From NCBI GenBank assembly GCA_900549475.1, contig UROF01000010.1:26148-90147 (forward strand): 64,000 nucleotides of DNA. Direction: 5' to 3'. How positions within the stretch are numbered: position 1 is the first letter of the stretch; every line of letters starts with the position of its first letter. A program made the translations under genes and the position numbers. This stretch comes from an uncultured Eubacteriales bacterium. Lineage in GTDB: Bacteria; Bacillota; Clostridia; Oscillospirales; Oscillospiraceae. Positions 17,474 to 26,388 of the stretch are shown here, one piece after another. Below the pieces are notes generated by a model. It saw nothing but the letters and a program-made list of their open reading frames with translations, ran no database searches and was not told where the DNA came from.

Positions 17474-17664
17474 TTGGACTGCCCGGGGGCATCGGGATTT
17501 AAGGCATGGCTGTTTCTCTCTTTGCCGCAAATTGTCTCCCGGTCGCGCTTGGAAACCCCTGTCTTTTCGGGAATCTTCCGATGTTTCGGAAGTACGTGCG
17601 CCTTCGGCCCGGAAACGAGCTTAAAATCCCGTATTTTTTTAGTCCCATATTTCGCTCGTTTCAT
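17470..17664 (-). CDS. small basic protein, translationally coupled
   Basis: A 64-residue, strongly basic protein (MKRAKYGTKKIRDFKLVSG at the start). AAGGAGGAGA lies 8-10 bases before the ATG at 17664, and its TGA overlaps the ATG of the next gene (ATGA). It also overlaps the end of the previous gene by 26 bases. The tight packing and strong RBS argue that it is real. No family recognised; it may bind nucleic acid or serve mainly to deliver ribosomes to the next gene. Confidence 0.55.
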   Translation of the reverse strand: MKRAKYGTKKIRDFKLVSGPKAHVLPKHRKIPEKTGVSKRDRETICGKERNSHALNPDAPGQSK

Positions 17665-18328
17665 ATAGCATCTCCTCCTTCAAATCGTCTGCCTGCGCCG
17701 CTGCCAGCCACTCCGGGAACCGGCTCGCGGGCACTACATACACCTCTGTGCAGTCCACCTCTCCGGCGGCGCTGCAGTAGTAGTGGGCGCACCGCCGGGG
17801 GGCGTCATCCGGCATCAGATAGAGTGTAACGATGTCGGTCACCATGTTGACCTCAATGTTGTCATGGTCACGGTAGGCCCGCTCCGGCCGGTCGTGCTGA
17901 TACACATGCCGGTAAGCCAGCACACAACTGCGGTAGAGCGCCGGCGGTTTGCCGTCGAAATAGCGGCGCAGCGCGGGATAGAGATACTGCTGGATGTAGA
18001 TGGGCGAGCCCGTCCCCTTCTTCGGAAGGAGCGCGGGGATCTTCAGCAGGAACCAGCCTCGCTTAGCATAGCCCATCTCAACGGGCACGGTATCCAGCAG
18101 CATCTGCTCTGTCAGTTCCGCAGCCTTTGGGTGCCCGGTGTAGGCTGGAAGCACCCGTGCAAGCAGAGCCAGTTTCTCCACCTCAGCAGAGAAGGCGAAT
18201 GCAGACCCGAAAGCGCCCGCCATGTCCTCCCGCTCCAAGAGGCGCCGTGTGCGGGCAAGTTCCATGGCCGCTCGCTCCATCCGGCGCTCAGCCCCGGACA
18301 AAGCCCGCCCAAAATCAGACTGCGCCAT
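17639..18328 (-). CDS. conserved element protein of unknown function
   Basis: A 229-residue protein starting MAQSDFGRALSGAERRMERA. The first 70 residues are a helical, coiled-coil-like region rich in Arg and Ala, and the rest is mixed alpha/beta. The start at 18328 was chosen because codon use upstream is that of the DUF5697-like gene in another frame. It overlaps that gene by 14 bases. No catalytic motif is visible. Its place among transfer and regulatory genes suggests an accessory role. Confidence 0.6.
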   Translation of the reverse strand: MAQSDFGRALSGAERRMERAAMELARTRRLLEREDMAGAFGSAFAFSAEVEKLALLARVLPAYTGHPKAAELTEQMLLDTVPVEMGYAKRGWFLLKIPALLPKKGTGSPIYIQQYLYPALRRYFDGKPPALYRSCVLAYRHVYQHDRPERAYRDHDNIEVNMVTDIVTLYLMPDDAPRRCAHYYCSAAGEVDCTEVYVVPASRFPEWLAAAQADDLKEEMLYETSEIWD

Positions 18329-18857
18329 CTCGGCTACCCTCGCTCTCTGTGTAAAAGCGCACATCGGGTACCTCCTGACCGTTGTAGTCCACCGTGGCAA
18401 ATAGACACGGGACGTTCGGCAGCACCAATTCCTGCGCCATGTGGATATGGGGTAGGACAAAGATGTATCGCAGATCCTCTTGTGGCTGGAGCAGACGGGC
18501 AAGATGCTGCTCCCCGTCGTAGAGCACCACAATCTCATAACCGATGTCCTCTTTGAGAAAGAAAATTTGGGACGGATAGGTCGCTGGATAGTGAGCCATA
18601 GGCTCCACCTTGTCAATGAACTGCAAAAGCACCCATACCGCCAGGATCATACGCTGGTCTGGCTGGCACATGGGGTCCACGCCCAAATAGTACCCGCCGG
18701 AAATGTCATAGAGCAGCACATCCCGTTTCAGGCCCCGGATGATCTTCTCTGCCGTCTGGGGCGGCTTATCCTTCAGCATGCGGATTACCTGCGTCTTAGT
18801 AAGCGCTCCATACTCCGTCAGCCAATGGACAATGAATTGTTCCTCCTGCAGCAGCAT
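18315..18857 (-). CDS. winged-helix element protein, DUF5697-like
   Basis: A 180-residue protein. The N-terminus is a helix-turn-helix (FIVHWLTEYGALTKTQVIRML, then AEKIIRGLKR). The remainder contains conserved stretches I associate with a Clostridia element family (DPMCQPDQRMILAVWVLLQF, AHYPATYPSQIFFLKED, LPHIHMAQEL). Probably DNA-binding; target unknown. Its 5' end overlaps the 3' end of the chimeric adhesin gene by 40 bases, with GAGGTG about 10 bases before the ATG. Confidence 0.65.
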   Translation of the reverse strand: MLLQEEQFIVHWLTEYGALTKTQVIRMLKDKPPQTAEKIIRGLKRDVLLYDISGGYYLGVDPMCQPDQRMILAVWVLLQFIDKVEPMAHYPATYPSQIFFLKEDIGYEIVVLYDGEQHLARLLQPQEDLRYIFVLPHIHMAQELVLPNVPCLFATVDYNGQEVPDVRFYTESEGSRDGAV

Positions 18858-21800
18858 GGGCCGGTCACCTCTCTTCCTCTGTGCGCATATTCAGCAGGAA
18901 TGCGTATTTCGTTTCTTATGCGTGTTCCCTCACGGTATAAAGCCAAGGCCTGCGGGAGATGCTCCAGCAGCAGTCCTACAAATTTAGCGTCCAGTTTCAC
19001 GCCGGCGAGGCTGGATAGATGACCACAGGTGCGACGGACGCTCCACGGCCGCTTATAGGGACGGGGCGAGAGCAGGGCGTCAAAGACATCGGCTACTGCA
19101 ACCAGTTTCGCATGGGGGTGGATCTCACCTTCACGCAGGCCCAGATAACCGCTGCCGTCAAGACGCTCATGGTGCTGGAGCGCCACGGCTGAGGCGGTTC
19201 GCATGACGTCATGCGTATGGATCAGGATACTGGAGATGTAGCCGTTTTCGTCTGGCACATACTCGCCGGTGCTGGTCGTCACTTTGAACGTGACACCTTC
19301 CAGAGGTTCACCGGTGAGGGAATCCCGCTTGTCGATGATGAGCGATCCTGCCTTAGAGTTGGTGATGACCACCGTCTGGGTATCGCCGCCCTCCCCGATG
19401 ACCACATTGGTGGATGCCTGATCCATAACATATCCGGACGGGCTCCGGATCTCCGAAATGACGTATGCGCCGGGTGCCAGATTGGTGATGTGGATCTCGC
19501 CCGCCGAATCGGTAGTAAAAATTCCGTTTTGGGTCAATGTGGAGTCTCCAATGACTCCATCCAGGCCCACCTCGCAGCCGGCAGCTGTAGTCACCCGGAA
19601 TTGAGCCCCGGCCAGCGGCTGTCCCGTGGAACGATCCTGTTTCTGAATGATCAGCTCACCTTTGGGCTGGTTCTTGAAAGTTAGGCTGACCGTTCTGCCC
19701 TCTTTGATCTGCATTGTCTGAGACTGGGTATCAATGAGGAATCCCGGAGGGGCCTGGGTCTCCGTCACCACCACGCTCTTGCCGGGGGCCAGTCCCTCAA
19801 TCCGGATCTCGCCGTTTTCATCGGTCCGATAGATGCCATTGGAGTCCCCAATCAGGGTGCCATCCGCGTAGGTAATCTTGAATTCCGCATCCGGCAGTGT
19901 GATAGAGGGATTGACAGAACAAACCTTCCGGACAAGCAGGATACCATCCGGCATATTCTCAAATCGGACGGTGATGACACTTTGCTCACCACTGTCCGCC
20001 AGGTAGACCGTTTCAGAGGACTGGATGATGCTGTAACCATCTGCCGGATCTACTTCTTCCAGAATATACGTCCCAGCGGTGAGGCCGGTCCAAATGGCGG
20101 TTCCGTTCTTTCCGGTCACTTTCTGGCCAATGACAGTCCCGCCCGTTCCGCTGGTGCCGCCAAGGAACCTCAACTGGAAAGTGGCTCCGGCCAGGGCCTC
20201 GCCGGTGACGCTGTCATATTTCTCTACAATAATTGCGTTGAGGGGGACGTTTTCAAATTGCACCGTCTTGCTCTCGCCGCCGTGGAGGATAACTGTCTGC
20301 TTGGTGGGTTCCTTGAGCTGGAATCCAGGGGCGGGCGCCACCTCCTCGATGGTGAACTCGCCGGGGTACAGTCGCTGGCCCTGCGCATGGAGCTTGATCT
20401 CGCCGTTGGCGTCGGTGGTGATCTCCCCGAAGTCATAGGACTCAGGCGCGTCAGCGGCCTCGCCAGTGGAGGTGTACGTCACATGAAAACGCGCCCCCTC
20501 GACGGGAGCGCCGGCGACGCTGTCCACTTTATAGATTGTGAGTTCAGGTGCCTTATGGTCCTTGAACATCACCTCTTTTTCATCACAGGCATTGAGGGTG
20601 ATGGTCTGCACTCTGTCGGCATCCTTGTCTGGGAGATAGTAAGGCGCCGGGACGGACAATTCTGTGATCTGATAGGTGCCTGGCTGTACCCGAAGGGTGA
20701 CAGTTCCGTCCTGGCCGGTGGTCACGTCATGCTGATAATCACCGTCAATTGCCTCAATCCGGAACACGGTGCCGGGTATCGGGGTGATGGAGTCCGCAGC
20801 GTCTACTTTAGCGATGGTGAGTTGGGGCTGCTTGAGGTTATCAAAAATCAGCTGACGGTTGTCGCCAGGGCCCAGCCAGATGGTTTGGGTCGGCTCTGCT
20901 GCCACTACATAGGGGTCCGGTACGGAGATCTCAGTCACTTCATAACTATCAACAGGGAGACCAGTCAGGGCGGCTGTCCCATCCGGCCCGGTGGTCACGT
21001 CTGTGTGGTAGCCATGGTGGATGCCCTTGACCTCGAACACCGCGCCGGGAACCACTTTCCCGGTCTGCCCGTCCCGCTTGAGGATGGTGAGGGTCGGCAG
21101 CATCTGATCCACCGCCGTGACCGTGACGGTGCCGCCGCCGTCCACGGTGGCCTGATCCACATGGGCGATGACCGGCTGCTGCAGTTTGGCATAAGGAGCC
21201 GGTACGGATACCTCGAAAAAGGCGTACATCCCCTCGGTGACGTTGGGAACGATGATGCTGCCATCCGCGTCGGTGGCTTCCGTGGCAATCACCTGTCCGT
21301 CCTTGACAACATTGAACACAGCGCCCTCAATGGGATTGTCCGAGTCATCCAACTTGATTAGCTGAACTTTGACCTTGGCATCGTTTTCAAAAATCAGATC
21401 AACATCATGCTTGCCATCCCAGTAGAACTCCTGACGAACCTTATCGGGATCGCTGCTGGTGGTGTACCCACTCGGTGGAGTAAGCTCTGTCGCAACAAAT
21501 GACCCAATAGGCATAGCGTCCCAGGGAACGTCCTCAAGGTAGCCCCCTTCGCCGGTGATGTAGGTGCCCGTGAACTCGTTGTCCACGCCCTCGATCTTGA
21601 TGACCGCGCCGGCCAGGCCCTTGGTGGGGTCGTCCGCATCGACTTTGCGGATGGATCCCTCGCTGGTGACGACCGGCGTATCCGTAAATGTGACGACTAC
21701 GGTCTCCCCGTTGGAATCGGGCAAAACCACATACTGAGGGCCGGGATTGTCGATTTGGTAATCTTCCGGCGGGTCCAGTTCCGTCACCGAGTAGGTAGAA

Positions 21801-22684
21801 GCCTCAAGGTTTGTGAGCGTGACGGTGCCGTCACGCCCGGTAACGACTTCCTTCTCAAAGGTCCCATTTGCGTTTTGCACCAGGAAACGGGCGCCAGGGA
21901 GCGCAAGATTGGGATTGGTCGCATCCACCTTTTTGATGGTGAACTGATACCGCTCCCGGGTAACGGTCAGGTCGCCAATAATGATGCCCTGAACATCGTA
22001 AGCCGGGTGCTGGGCGGTGCCGGGTCCAGCGTAGTCGTATTCATAGACGGTGCAGTCGCCCCACACCCCCTGGGCACCAAGATCCAGGATGTACTGTGCG
22101 CGATCCCGCAGTGTAGTTCCGTCTACAACGTCATCAATGCTGGAGTAACTGGTGTGCTCCAGATTGTTATAGACGTACATGAGCTCCTCCGCACAGGCAG
22201 CCACCGGATCGGAGAAGAGGTTTTCCTGATAGCGCCAGACCACCGCCTGCACCCAGGCGTTCATGGTCCAGGTATAGTCGGAACTCCATGTTTCATCGAC
22301 ACCGAGGGCTTTTGCCTGATCGGTAAAGATGCCTCGGGAGTGGGCGTAGAAATAGGCCATCATGGTTTTTACGGTGGGATCGGTGATCTCCCGGGGATTA
22401 TTCCATTCATGGCCTTCCAGTGACCAGCCCATCCCGCCGCCGTGATCGGCGCAGAACCCCATGACTGTATCACCATTGAAATCAAATTTCATTTGGTGGA
22501 GCCAGCAGGTACTAAGGGCAGCGGACTCATAATAGACACCGTTATGGGTGCAGTCCTCCATGACGATGGTATTCGGGCCCGCCGCAAAAGCGGTATTGGG
22601 CAGGAGTCCGAGCATGCAGATAAGCGCCAGCAGGAAACAAATGAGGCGCTTTGGCGCAGCAGGAATTTGTTTCAGTTTTTCCAT
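18818..22684 (-). CDS. thioester/SpaA-repeat adhesin fused in frame to an HD-GYP C-terminal fragment
   Basis: A 1288-residue exported protein. A signal peptide (LLPNTAFAAG) is followed by a thioester domain with Cys78 in GFCADHG and Gln146 in VQAVVW, the pair that forms the Cys-Gln bond used for covalent host attachment. Then come nine complete SpaA/Cna-B repeats, each starting like IKKVD or LTIYKVD, and a tenth that stops after GEYVPDENGYISS. From about 19230 the frame encodes 136 residues of another protein, the C-terminal part of an HD-GYP domain (HHERLDGSGYLG, VAVADVFDALLSPRPYK). LPXTG and membrane anchor are missing. The start at 22684 follows AAAGGAG. Confidence 0.8.
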   Translation of the reverse strand: MEKLKQIPAAPKRLICFLLALICMLGLLPNTAFAAGPNTIVMEDCTHNGVYYESAALSTCWLHQMKFDFNGDTVMGFCADHGGGMGWSLEGHEWNNPREITDPTVKTMMAYFYAHSRGIFTDQAKALGVDETWSSDYTWTMNAWVQAVVWRYQENLFSDPVAACAEELMYVYNNLEHTSYSSIDDVVDGTTLRDRAQYILDLGAQGVWGDCTVYEYDYAGPGTAQHPAYDVQGIIIGDLTVTRERYQFTIKKVDATNPNLALPGARFLVQNANGTFEKEVVTGRDGTVTLTNLEASTYSVTELDPPEDYQIDNPGPQYVVLPDSNGETVVVTFTDTPVVTSEGSIRKVDADDPTKGLAGAVIKIEGVDNEFTGTYITGEGGYLEDVPWDAMPIGSFVATELTPPSGYTTSSDPDKVRQEFYWDGKHDVDLIFENDAKVKVQLIKLDDSDNPIEGAVFNVVKDGQVIATEATDADGSIIVPNVTEGMYAFFEVSVPAPYAKLQQPVIAHVDQATVDGGGTVTVTAVDQMLPTLTILKRDGQTGKVVPGAVFEVKGIHHGYHTDVTTGPDGTAALTGLPVDSYEVTEISVPDPYVVAAEPTQTIWLGPGDNRQLIFDNLKQPQLTIAKVDAADSITPIPGTVFRIEAIDGDYQHDVTTGQDGTVTLRVQPGTYQITELSVPAPYYLPDKDADRVQTITLNACDEKEVMFKDHKAPELTIYKVDSVAGAPVEGARFHVTYTSTGEAADAPESYDFGEITTDANGEIKLHAQGQRLYPGEFTIEEVAPAPGFQLKEPTKQTVILHGGESKTVQFENVPLNAIIVEKYDSVTGEALAGATFQLRFLGGTSGTGGTVIGQKVTGKNGTAIWTGLTAGTYILEEVDPADGYSIIQSSETVYLADSGEQSVITVRFENMPDGILLVRKVCSVNPSITLPDAEFKITYADGTLIGDSNGIYRTDENGEIRIEGLAPGKSVVVTETQAPPGFLIDTQSQTMQIKEGRTVSLTFKNQPKGELIIQKQDRSTGQPLAGAQFRVTTAAGCEVGLDGVIGDSTLTQNGIFTTDSAGEIHITNLAPGAYVISEIRSPSGYVMDQASTNVVIGEGGDTQTVVITNSKAGSLIIDKRDSLTGEPLEGVTFKVTTSTGEYVPDENGYISSILIHTHDVMRTASAVALQHHERLDGSGYLGLREGEIHPHAKLVAVADVFDALLSPRPYKRPWSVRRTCGHLSSLAGVKLDAKFVGLLLEHLPQALALYREGTRIRNEIRIPAEYAHRGREVTGPCCCRRNNSLSIG

Positions 22685-22717
22685 GCAGATAAACTCCTTT
22701 TCTCGAAAATTTTGCAT

Positions 22718-22750
22718 AAAAAAGCCTCCCAGCTGTTGCTGGAAGGCTTT
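22718..22750 (-). terminator. rho-independent terminator of the SLH-CAP gene
   Basis: On the minus strand a stem of AAAGCCTTCCAGC with GCTGGGAGGCTTT around AACA is followed by six T. It lies 15 bases after the stop at 22765 and before the adhesin gene. Confidence 0.75.
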
Positions 22751-22764
22751 CCACGATTGAGGTA

Positions 22765-24030
22765 CTATGCGTATGGATTGATGGTGCTGGACATTCCGAC
22801 AAACAGATAGCAGTAGGTCACCCCCTCATGCCGCACGACACCGACGCCTAAGCTGTCCGCTTTCGGGTCAATCATTGCCCGAAGGTGTCCGGGAGAGTTG
22901 ACCCAGTTGTTCACTGCAATTCTGGGCACTTCCTCCGGTGCAGCTCCTGTGAACACAGTGAGATTGCAGTTAAACCCGTGTGGATACCCGTGTGCGAGAA
23001 CCAACTCACACTCTTCCTGGCTGTCATGCCAGGTATTACGCCGGGTGGCGTAATCCTGTGCTGCATCCATGAGCGACTGTTCGGCTGGAGCCGTGGACAG
23101 GCCATATTCCTGCCGGACCTGGTTGACAAGTGCAAGGATCTCTTTTCGGACCTCCAAATTATCTGCGTAATCGGTTCCGGTTCCGAAATCCGGCCGGTCT
23201 CCGACAGCACCGGATACCGTGACCGTGAGATTGCCCTGCTCCCCGTCTGCCGTAACAGCGAAAACCCTTGCGGAACCGGGCGATTTTGCAACCGCGACCC
23301 AATTCCCGGCAATCTGCTCTACCGCAAGGACATCAGGATTACTTGACACCAATTCAAGAACCGTATCCGACGGATAAACCATCAGGCCGCTTCGTGTTCC
23401 TACCTCCAGGACGTTCCCTTTATAACTGCTGATAGAAACGGTTGCTTCATCTGCTCCAGCTGATGTTCCCTGGTCGATTCCAGTCAACGTGCGATACAGC
23501 ATGACCGCAAGATCACCGCGGGAAACAGTTCCCTTAGCCGTCATGGCAGACGTGATTAGGCCAAGATCACAGGCGACGCTGCAGGCGCTGTTGTAATCCC
23601 ACATCAAGTCCGGCAGATCCAGATACCGCAGGATCACGGTACAGGCGGCCGCAGGCGTCACAGGGTCCTCTGCCCCGAAGAGTTCTCCGCCGTACCCAGC
23701 CATGAGGCCATGATAGGCGCAGTAGCCGACATACTGCCGGGCCCAGTCAGGGACATCCTGAAATTTGCACTGGGCGGCGTAGAAAACACGGTTACTTTCT
23801 ACCTGCTCAGATCCGCCGTGAATCCGGGCAAGAATCGTGGCCAGATGGGCGCGAGTCAACGGGGCGACGAAGTTCATATTTCCCTCCCCGTCCCCGACCA
23901 TGATCCCATGGCTACTTAGGTACTGCGACGCGGTTTTTAGTTCTTCGTTGCTGCTTTCCGCCGCATACGCCGGCAGAGCAAGAGAAAGCGCAAAGGTGGC
24001 AGTGAGCAGCAGGATAGGCAGTTTACGCAT
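22765..24030 (-). CDS. exported SLH-repeat and CAP (SCP/PR-1) domain protein
   Basis: A 421-residue secreted protein. A signal peptide (ALSLALPAYAAE) is followed by about three SLH modules (LTRAHLATILARIHGG, VTPAAACTVILRYL, VSRGDLAVMLYRTLTG), a small Ig-like domain at about 195-275 and a CAP domain at about 295-421 with ILALVNQVRQEYG, LMDAAQDYATRR, NWVNSPGHLRAMIDP. SLH modules bind secondary cell-wall polymers, and CAP domains occur in many secreted proteins without a fixed activity. It belongs to the surface set with adhesin and sortase. The start follows a GGGGG-rich RBS. Confidence 0.88.
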   Translation of the reverse strand: MRKLPILLLTATFALSLALPAYAAESSNEELKTASQYLSSHGIMVGDGEGNMNFVAPLTRAHLATILARIHGGSEQVESNRVFYAAQCKFQDVPDWARQYVGYCAYHGLMAGYGGELFGAEDPVTPAAACTVILRYLDLPDLMWDYNSACSVACDLGLITSAMTAKGTVSRGDLAVMLYRTLTGIDQGTSAGADEATVSISSYKGNVLEVGTRSGLMVYPSDTVLELVSSNPDVLAVEQIAGNWVAVAKSPGSARVFAVTADGEQGNLTVTVSGAVGDRPDFGTGTDYADNLEVRKEILALVNQVRQEYGLSTAPAEQSLMDAAQDYATRRNTWHDSQEECELVLAHGYPHGFNCNLTVFTGAAPEEVPRIAVNNWVNSPGHLRAMIDPKADSLGVGVVRHEGVTYCYLFVGMSSTINPYA

Positions 24031-24099
24031 ACTGATTCCCCCTTTTCTTGATATTTGATTTTATTACATCGACAAGGGGGGCAGTTTGCAAAAGGTCAC

Positions 24100-24885
24100 T
24101 CAGGAAACTTCCTGCGCCTGAACACACCAGCGCATCTCCGGTACGTTACGAACACAGGTAATCAGCGTGATCATGTTCTCACTGGATCGGCCAAGTCTTG
24201 AGAAGTCGGTTTCTTCGATCTGTCCCACATAGAAAACCCCATAGGTTCGCGTGCCGAGTTTGGTGGTGTAGGTGATCTTATCTCCGTCCTCCAGAGTATG
24301 GATCTGTCCAAAATGATTGGCGACGCCGCGGTTATGGCCAGCCAGACCGACATTGCCATCCCAGCAGGACGTTGACTTAAAATGTCCGGCACCTTTGGCA
24401 AGGCTCTCCAGGCTCTCGTCTTCATAGACTTTTACGGACAGCCCCAGGGAGGGGATCTTCAGCCTTCCCAGACTGCCATCCTCATAAAAAAGGCCATCCG
24501 GCAGGGTGAACTTGTTACTGCTCAGGCTGGTATCCTGCGCCGGCGTGCTGTCATCATAGGAAGCCGGTGGGAGGTAGATTGTCTCCCCGCTGATGGTGCT
24601 CCCGGTCGATGTGCTGGCCTGGGGAATCAGAGTTGTCCCGGCCCCGGGCAGGTAGGATTCTGGGCTGCCGAATGGCGGTGCAAAGACAGCGGTATTCTTA
24701 CTGCGGTCGATGTTGCTGCTCTCCGTGGCCCCACCACCAACGACAATCACTTGGTCAACAGAGGTGGGGGGCGCATACATGGGGCCGTCCGAGTCGTCAA
24801 ACTCATACTCCGCCGCCAGTGCCGGGGTCGCCATCATCGCCGCGACGGCTATCAGCAGCATTGCTGCTTTCAGCCAGTTCCTCAT
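24100..24885 (-). CDS. class D-like sortase
   Basis: A 261-residue membrane-exported transpeptidase. N-terminal signal/anchor helix, a Ser/Thr/Pro linker to about residue 125, then the sortase beta-barrel. The catalytic triad is visible: His184 in LAGHNRG, Cys244 in LITCVRN and Arg252 in MRWC. Sortases link LPXTG-type proteins to the wall or to pili. The adhesin in this cluster has lost its sorting signal, so its substrate here is unclear. The ATG at 24885 has AGGAGCG upstream and overlaps the preceding gene by 83 bases, which is unusually long. Confidence 0.9.
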   Translation of the reverse strand: MRNWLKAAMLLIAVAAMMATPALAAEYEFDDSDGPMYAPPTSVDQVIVVGGGATESSNIDRSKNTAVFAPPFGSPESYLPGAGTTLIPQASTSTGSTISGETIYLPPASYDDSTPAQDTSLSSNKFTLPDGLFYEDGSLGRLKIPSLGLSVKVYEDESLESLAKGAGHFKSTSCWDGNVGLAGHNRGVANHFGQIHTLEDGDKITYTTKLGTRTYGVFYVGQIEETDFSRLGRSSENMITLITCVRNVPEMRWCVQAQEVS

Positions 24886-25774
24886 ACATTTTTCGCTCCT
24901 TCCGTTTCATGATAAAGTACATTCCTCCAGTGCCAGCGCCAAGGGCTGCCAGCGCGGGCAATGCCACTATCAGCCAGTTCATGCCTCCACTTTGGGACTG
25001 TCCCCCATCCATAGGCTCAACAGGCGTGCCGGTGAAAATGACGGTATAGCGGATCACTGTAACGCCGGTTCGGTAGACCTCACCTGTATAGTTGGCTGTG
25101 GTCGTGTATCCCGTCACATAACTGACCGTTTTGCTCCCACCATAGGTACAGATAGCAGTAAAGCGGTCACCAATCTCATAATCGTCGGCGTTGTAGGTGT
25201 TGTCCGTCTGCCACTGGACATCCTGGAGTGTCAGGGTTCTGCCACCCTCAGTGATGCTTTTTGGCAGATGGTTGAGGTCCTGGTTCGCCAGATTGGGGTA
25301 GGTTCTGGTGGCTGTGACCGGCTGGGTGCTGCTGCCATAGCCAGCCGCCTCGGTCTTGATGCTGTCCAGATCAAGGGTGAGGGTGCCGGTAAACCCTTCT
25401 TCCGTGGTGACCTCCTTCTCCTGGGGCAGCAGTGACAAGATTGTGTCCATATCCTTTTTGTCGCTGTCCACCTTCTCCTCCTGGGTGATGACCTGCGTCT
25501 CACTGCCGATGATGACCTCCCGCAGCACATCACTGCATTCGTACAGGAGGCCATCCCGCTCAAACTGCCCCACGGGAAGCGTGGAAGGGTCGGTGTTGGG
25601 CGAAAGATCATACACCTTGCGGATTTCTTTGTTCTCCTGGTCGAGAATAATGTCGACTGGGAGCATAGCGTCCGGATCCGTAACATCCACGCTGACCGCA
25701 CCTACAGGCAGCGTCAGCATTGTCAAAAGCAGGAGCGATGCGGTGAGAGATAAGATTTTGTTCTTCACTGACAT
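24803..25774 (-). CDS. exported membrane-anchored protein of the element
   Basis: A 323-residue protein with a signal peptide (LTMLTLPVGAVSV), a beta-rich outer domain of about 230 residues, one C-terminal transmembrane helix (LIVALPALAALGAGTGGMYF) and a charged cytoplasmic tail (MKRKERKMYEEL). Its design matches the smaller protein at 12188-12721. The last 83 bases are read in two frames because the sortase gene begins inside them. No family name; possibly part of a cell-surface mating or adhesion structure. Confidence 0.75.
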   Translation of the reverse strand: MSVKNKILSLTASLLLLTMLTLPVGAVSVDVTDPDAMLPVDIILDQENKEIRKVYDLSPNTDPSTLPVGQFERDGLLYECSDVLREVIIGSETQVITQEEKVDSDKKDMDTILSLLPQEKEVTTEEGFTGTLTLDLDSIKTEAAGYGSSTQPVTATRTYPNLANQDLNHLPKSITEGGRTLTLQDVQWQTDNTYNADDYEIGDRFTAICTYGGSKTVSYVTGYTTTANYTGEVYRTGVTVIRYTVIFTGTPVEPMDGGQSQSGGMNWLIVALPALAALGAGTGGMYFIMKRKERKMYEELAESSNAADSRRGDDGDPGTGGGV

Positions 25775-25808
25775 ATCCTCCTCAGTTCTGATTTCGCTCT
25801 GTCTGGAA

Positions 25809-26198
25809 TCATGGGGTCGAGGGCGTGTACTGGCCGCCCTGAATCAGCGGCTGCAGGTAGGCGACCACAAAGCCCAGGGTATTGAGCACAATCCAAGTCA
25901 CGACAATTCTTTTCAACCAACTGGTCGCCTCAGCGACGGCCCGCTCATTGCGTGAGATCATCCGCACCAGCAGCGCAACTGCTGCAGCCGTGACGGCAAC
26001 AATGGTAGAAATGCCCACAAGTTCGCCATAGACGTCAGCAATGATGGTGGAGAACCGCGTCCACATGGTGTCCGCTGCAGCGGCCGGCTGGGCGAAAAGC
26101 ACCATCATATAGCAGGACACCATCGCCATCTGGAACCCATTGCGCAGCCGCTGTGATACCCTCACCCAGCGGTTCCATCTGTTTTCATCTTTTTCCAT
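25809..26198 (-). CDS. small two-helix membrane protein, VirB2/Maff2-like
   Basis: A 129-residue protein with a long hydrophobic signal-like segment ending in FAQPAAAADT and two further membrane helices (VGISTIVAVTAAAVALLV and IVVTWIVLNTLGFVVAYL) joined by a short basic loop. This is the build of VirB2-type pilins and of the Maff2 family in Clostridia conjugative elements. The sequence match cannot be tested here, so the call rests on topology and context. It is 34 bases upstream of the 25774 gene. Confidence 0.6.
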   Translation of the reverse strand: MEKDENRWNRWVRVSQRLRNGFQMAMVSCYMMVLFAQPAAAADTMWTRFSTIIADVYGELVGISTIVAVTAAAVALLVRMISRNERAVAEATSWLKRIVVTWIVLNTLGFVVAYLQPLIQGGQYTPSTP

Positions 26199-26231
26199 TT
26201 CCTTCCCTCCTTTTCGTCAAAATTGCAGCAA

Positions 26232-26277
26232 AGAGCCGCCTCGAAGCGATCGTTTCCAATCGTTTCAAGGCGGCTCT
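26232..26277. repeat. 19-base imperfect inverted repeat
   Basis: Arms 26232-26250 and 26259-26277 match at 17 of 19 bases around an 8-base loop. It lies between the stop of the 26389 gene and the start of the 25809 gene (both minus strand) and probably terminates or attenuates transcription; there is no long T run. Confidence 0.6.
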
Positions 26278-26388
26278 CTGCCGTCAGGTCCAGTTTTGGA
26301 CGATATCAGGATAGCACATCTGCGCTCCCCTTGTCATCCGCACCGACCTTGCCAATTTTCTGCCTTTTTTCTGCCATAGAATAGGACA

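Noticed and set aside
19230..22684. SpaA repeats as a DNA repeat or CRISPR-like array
   Set aside because: The units are about 80-100 codons, divergent at DNA level, and encode Cna-B folds; no CRISPR array or cas gene is present in the window.
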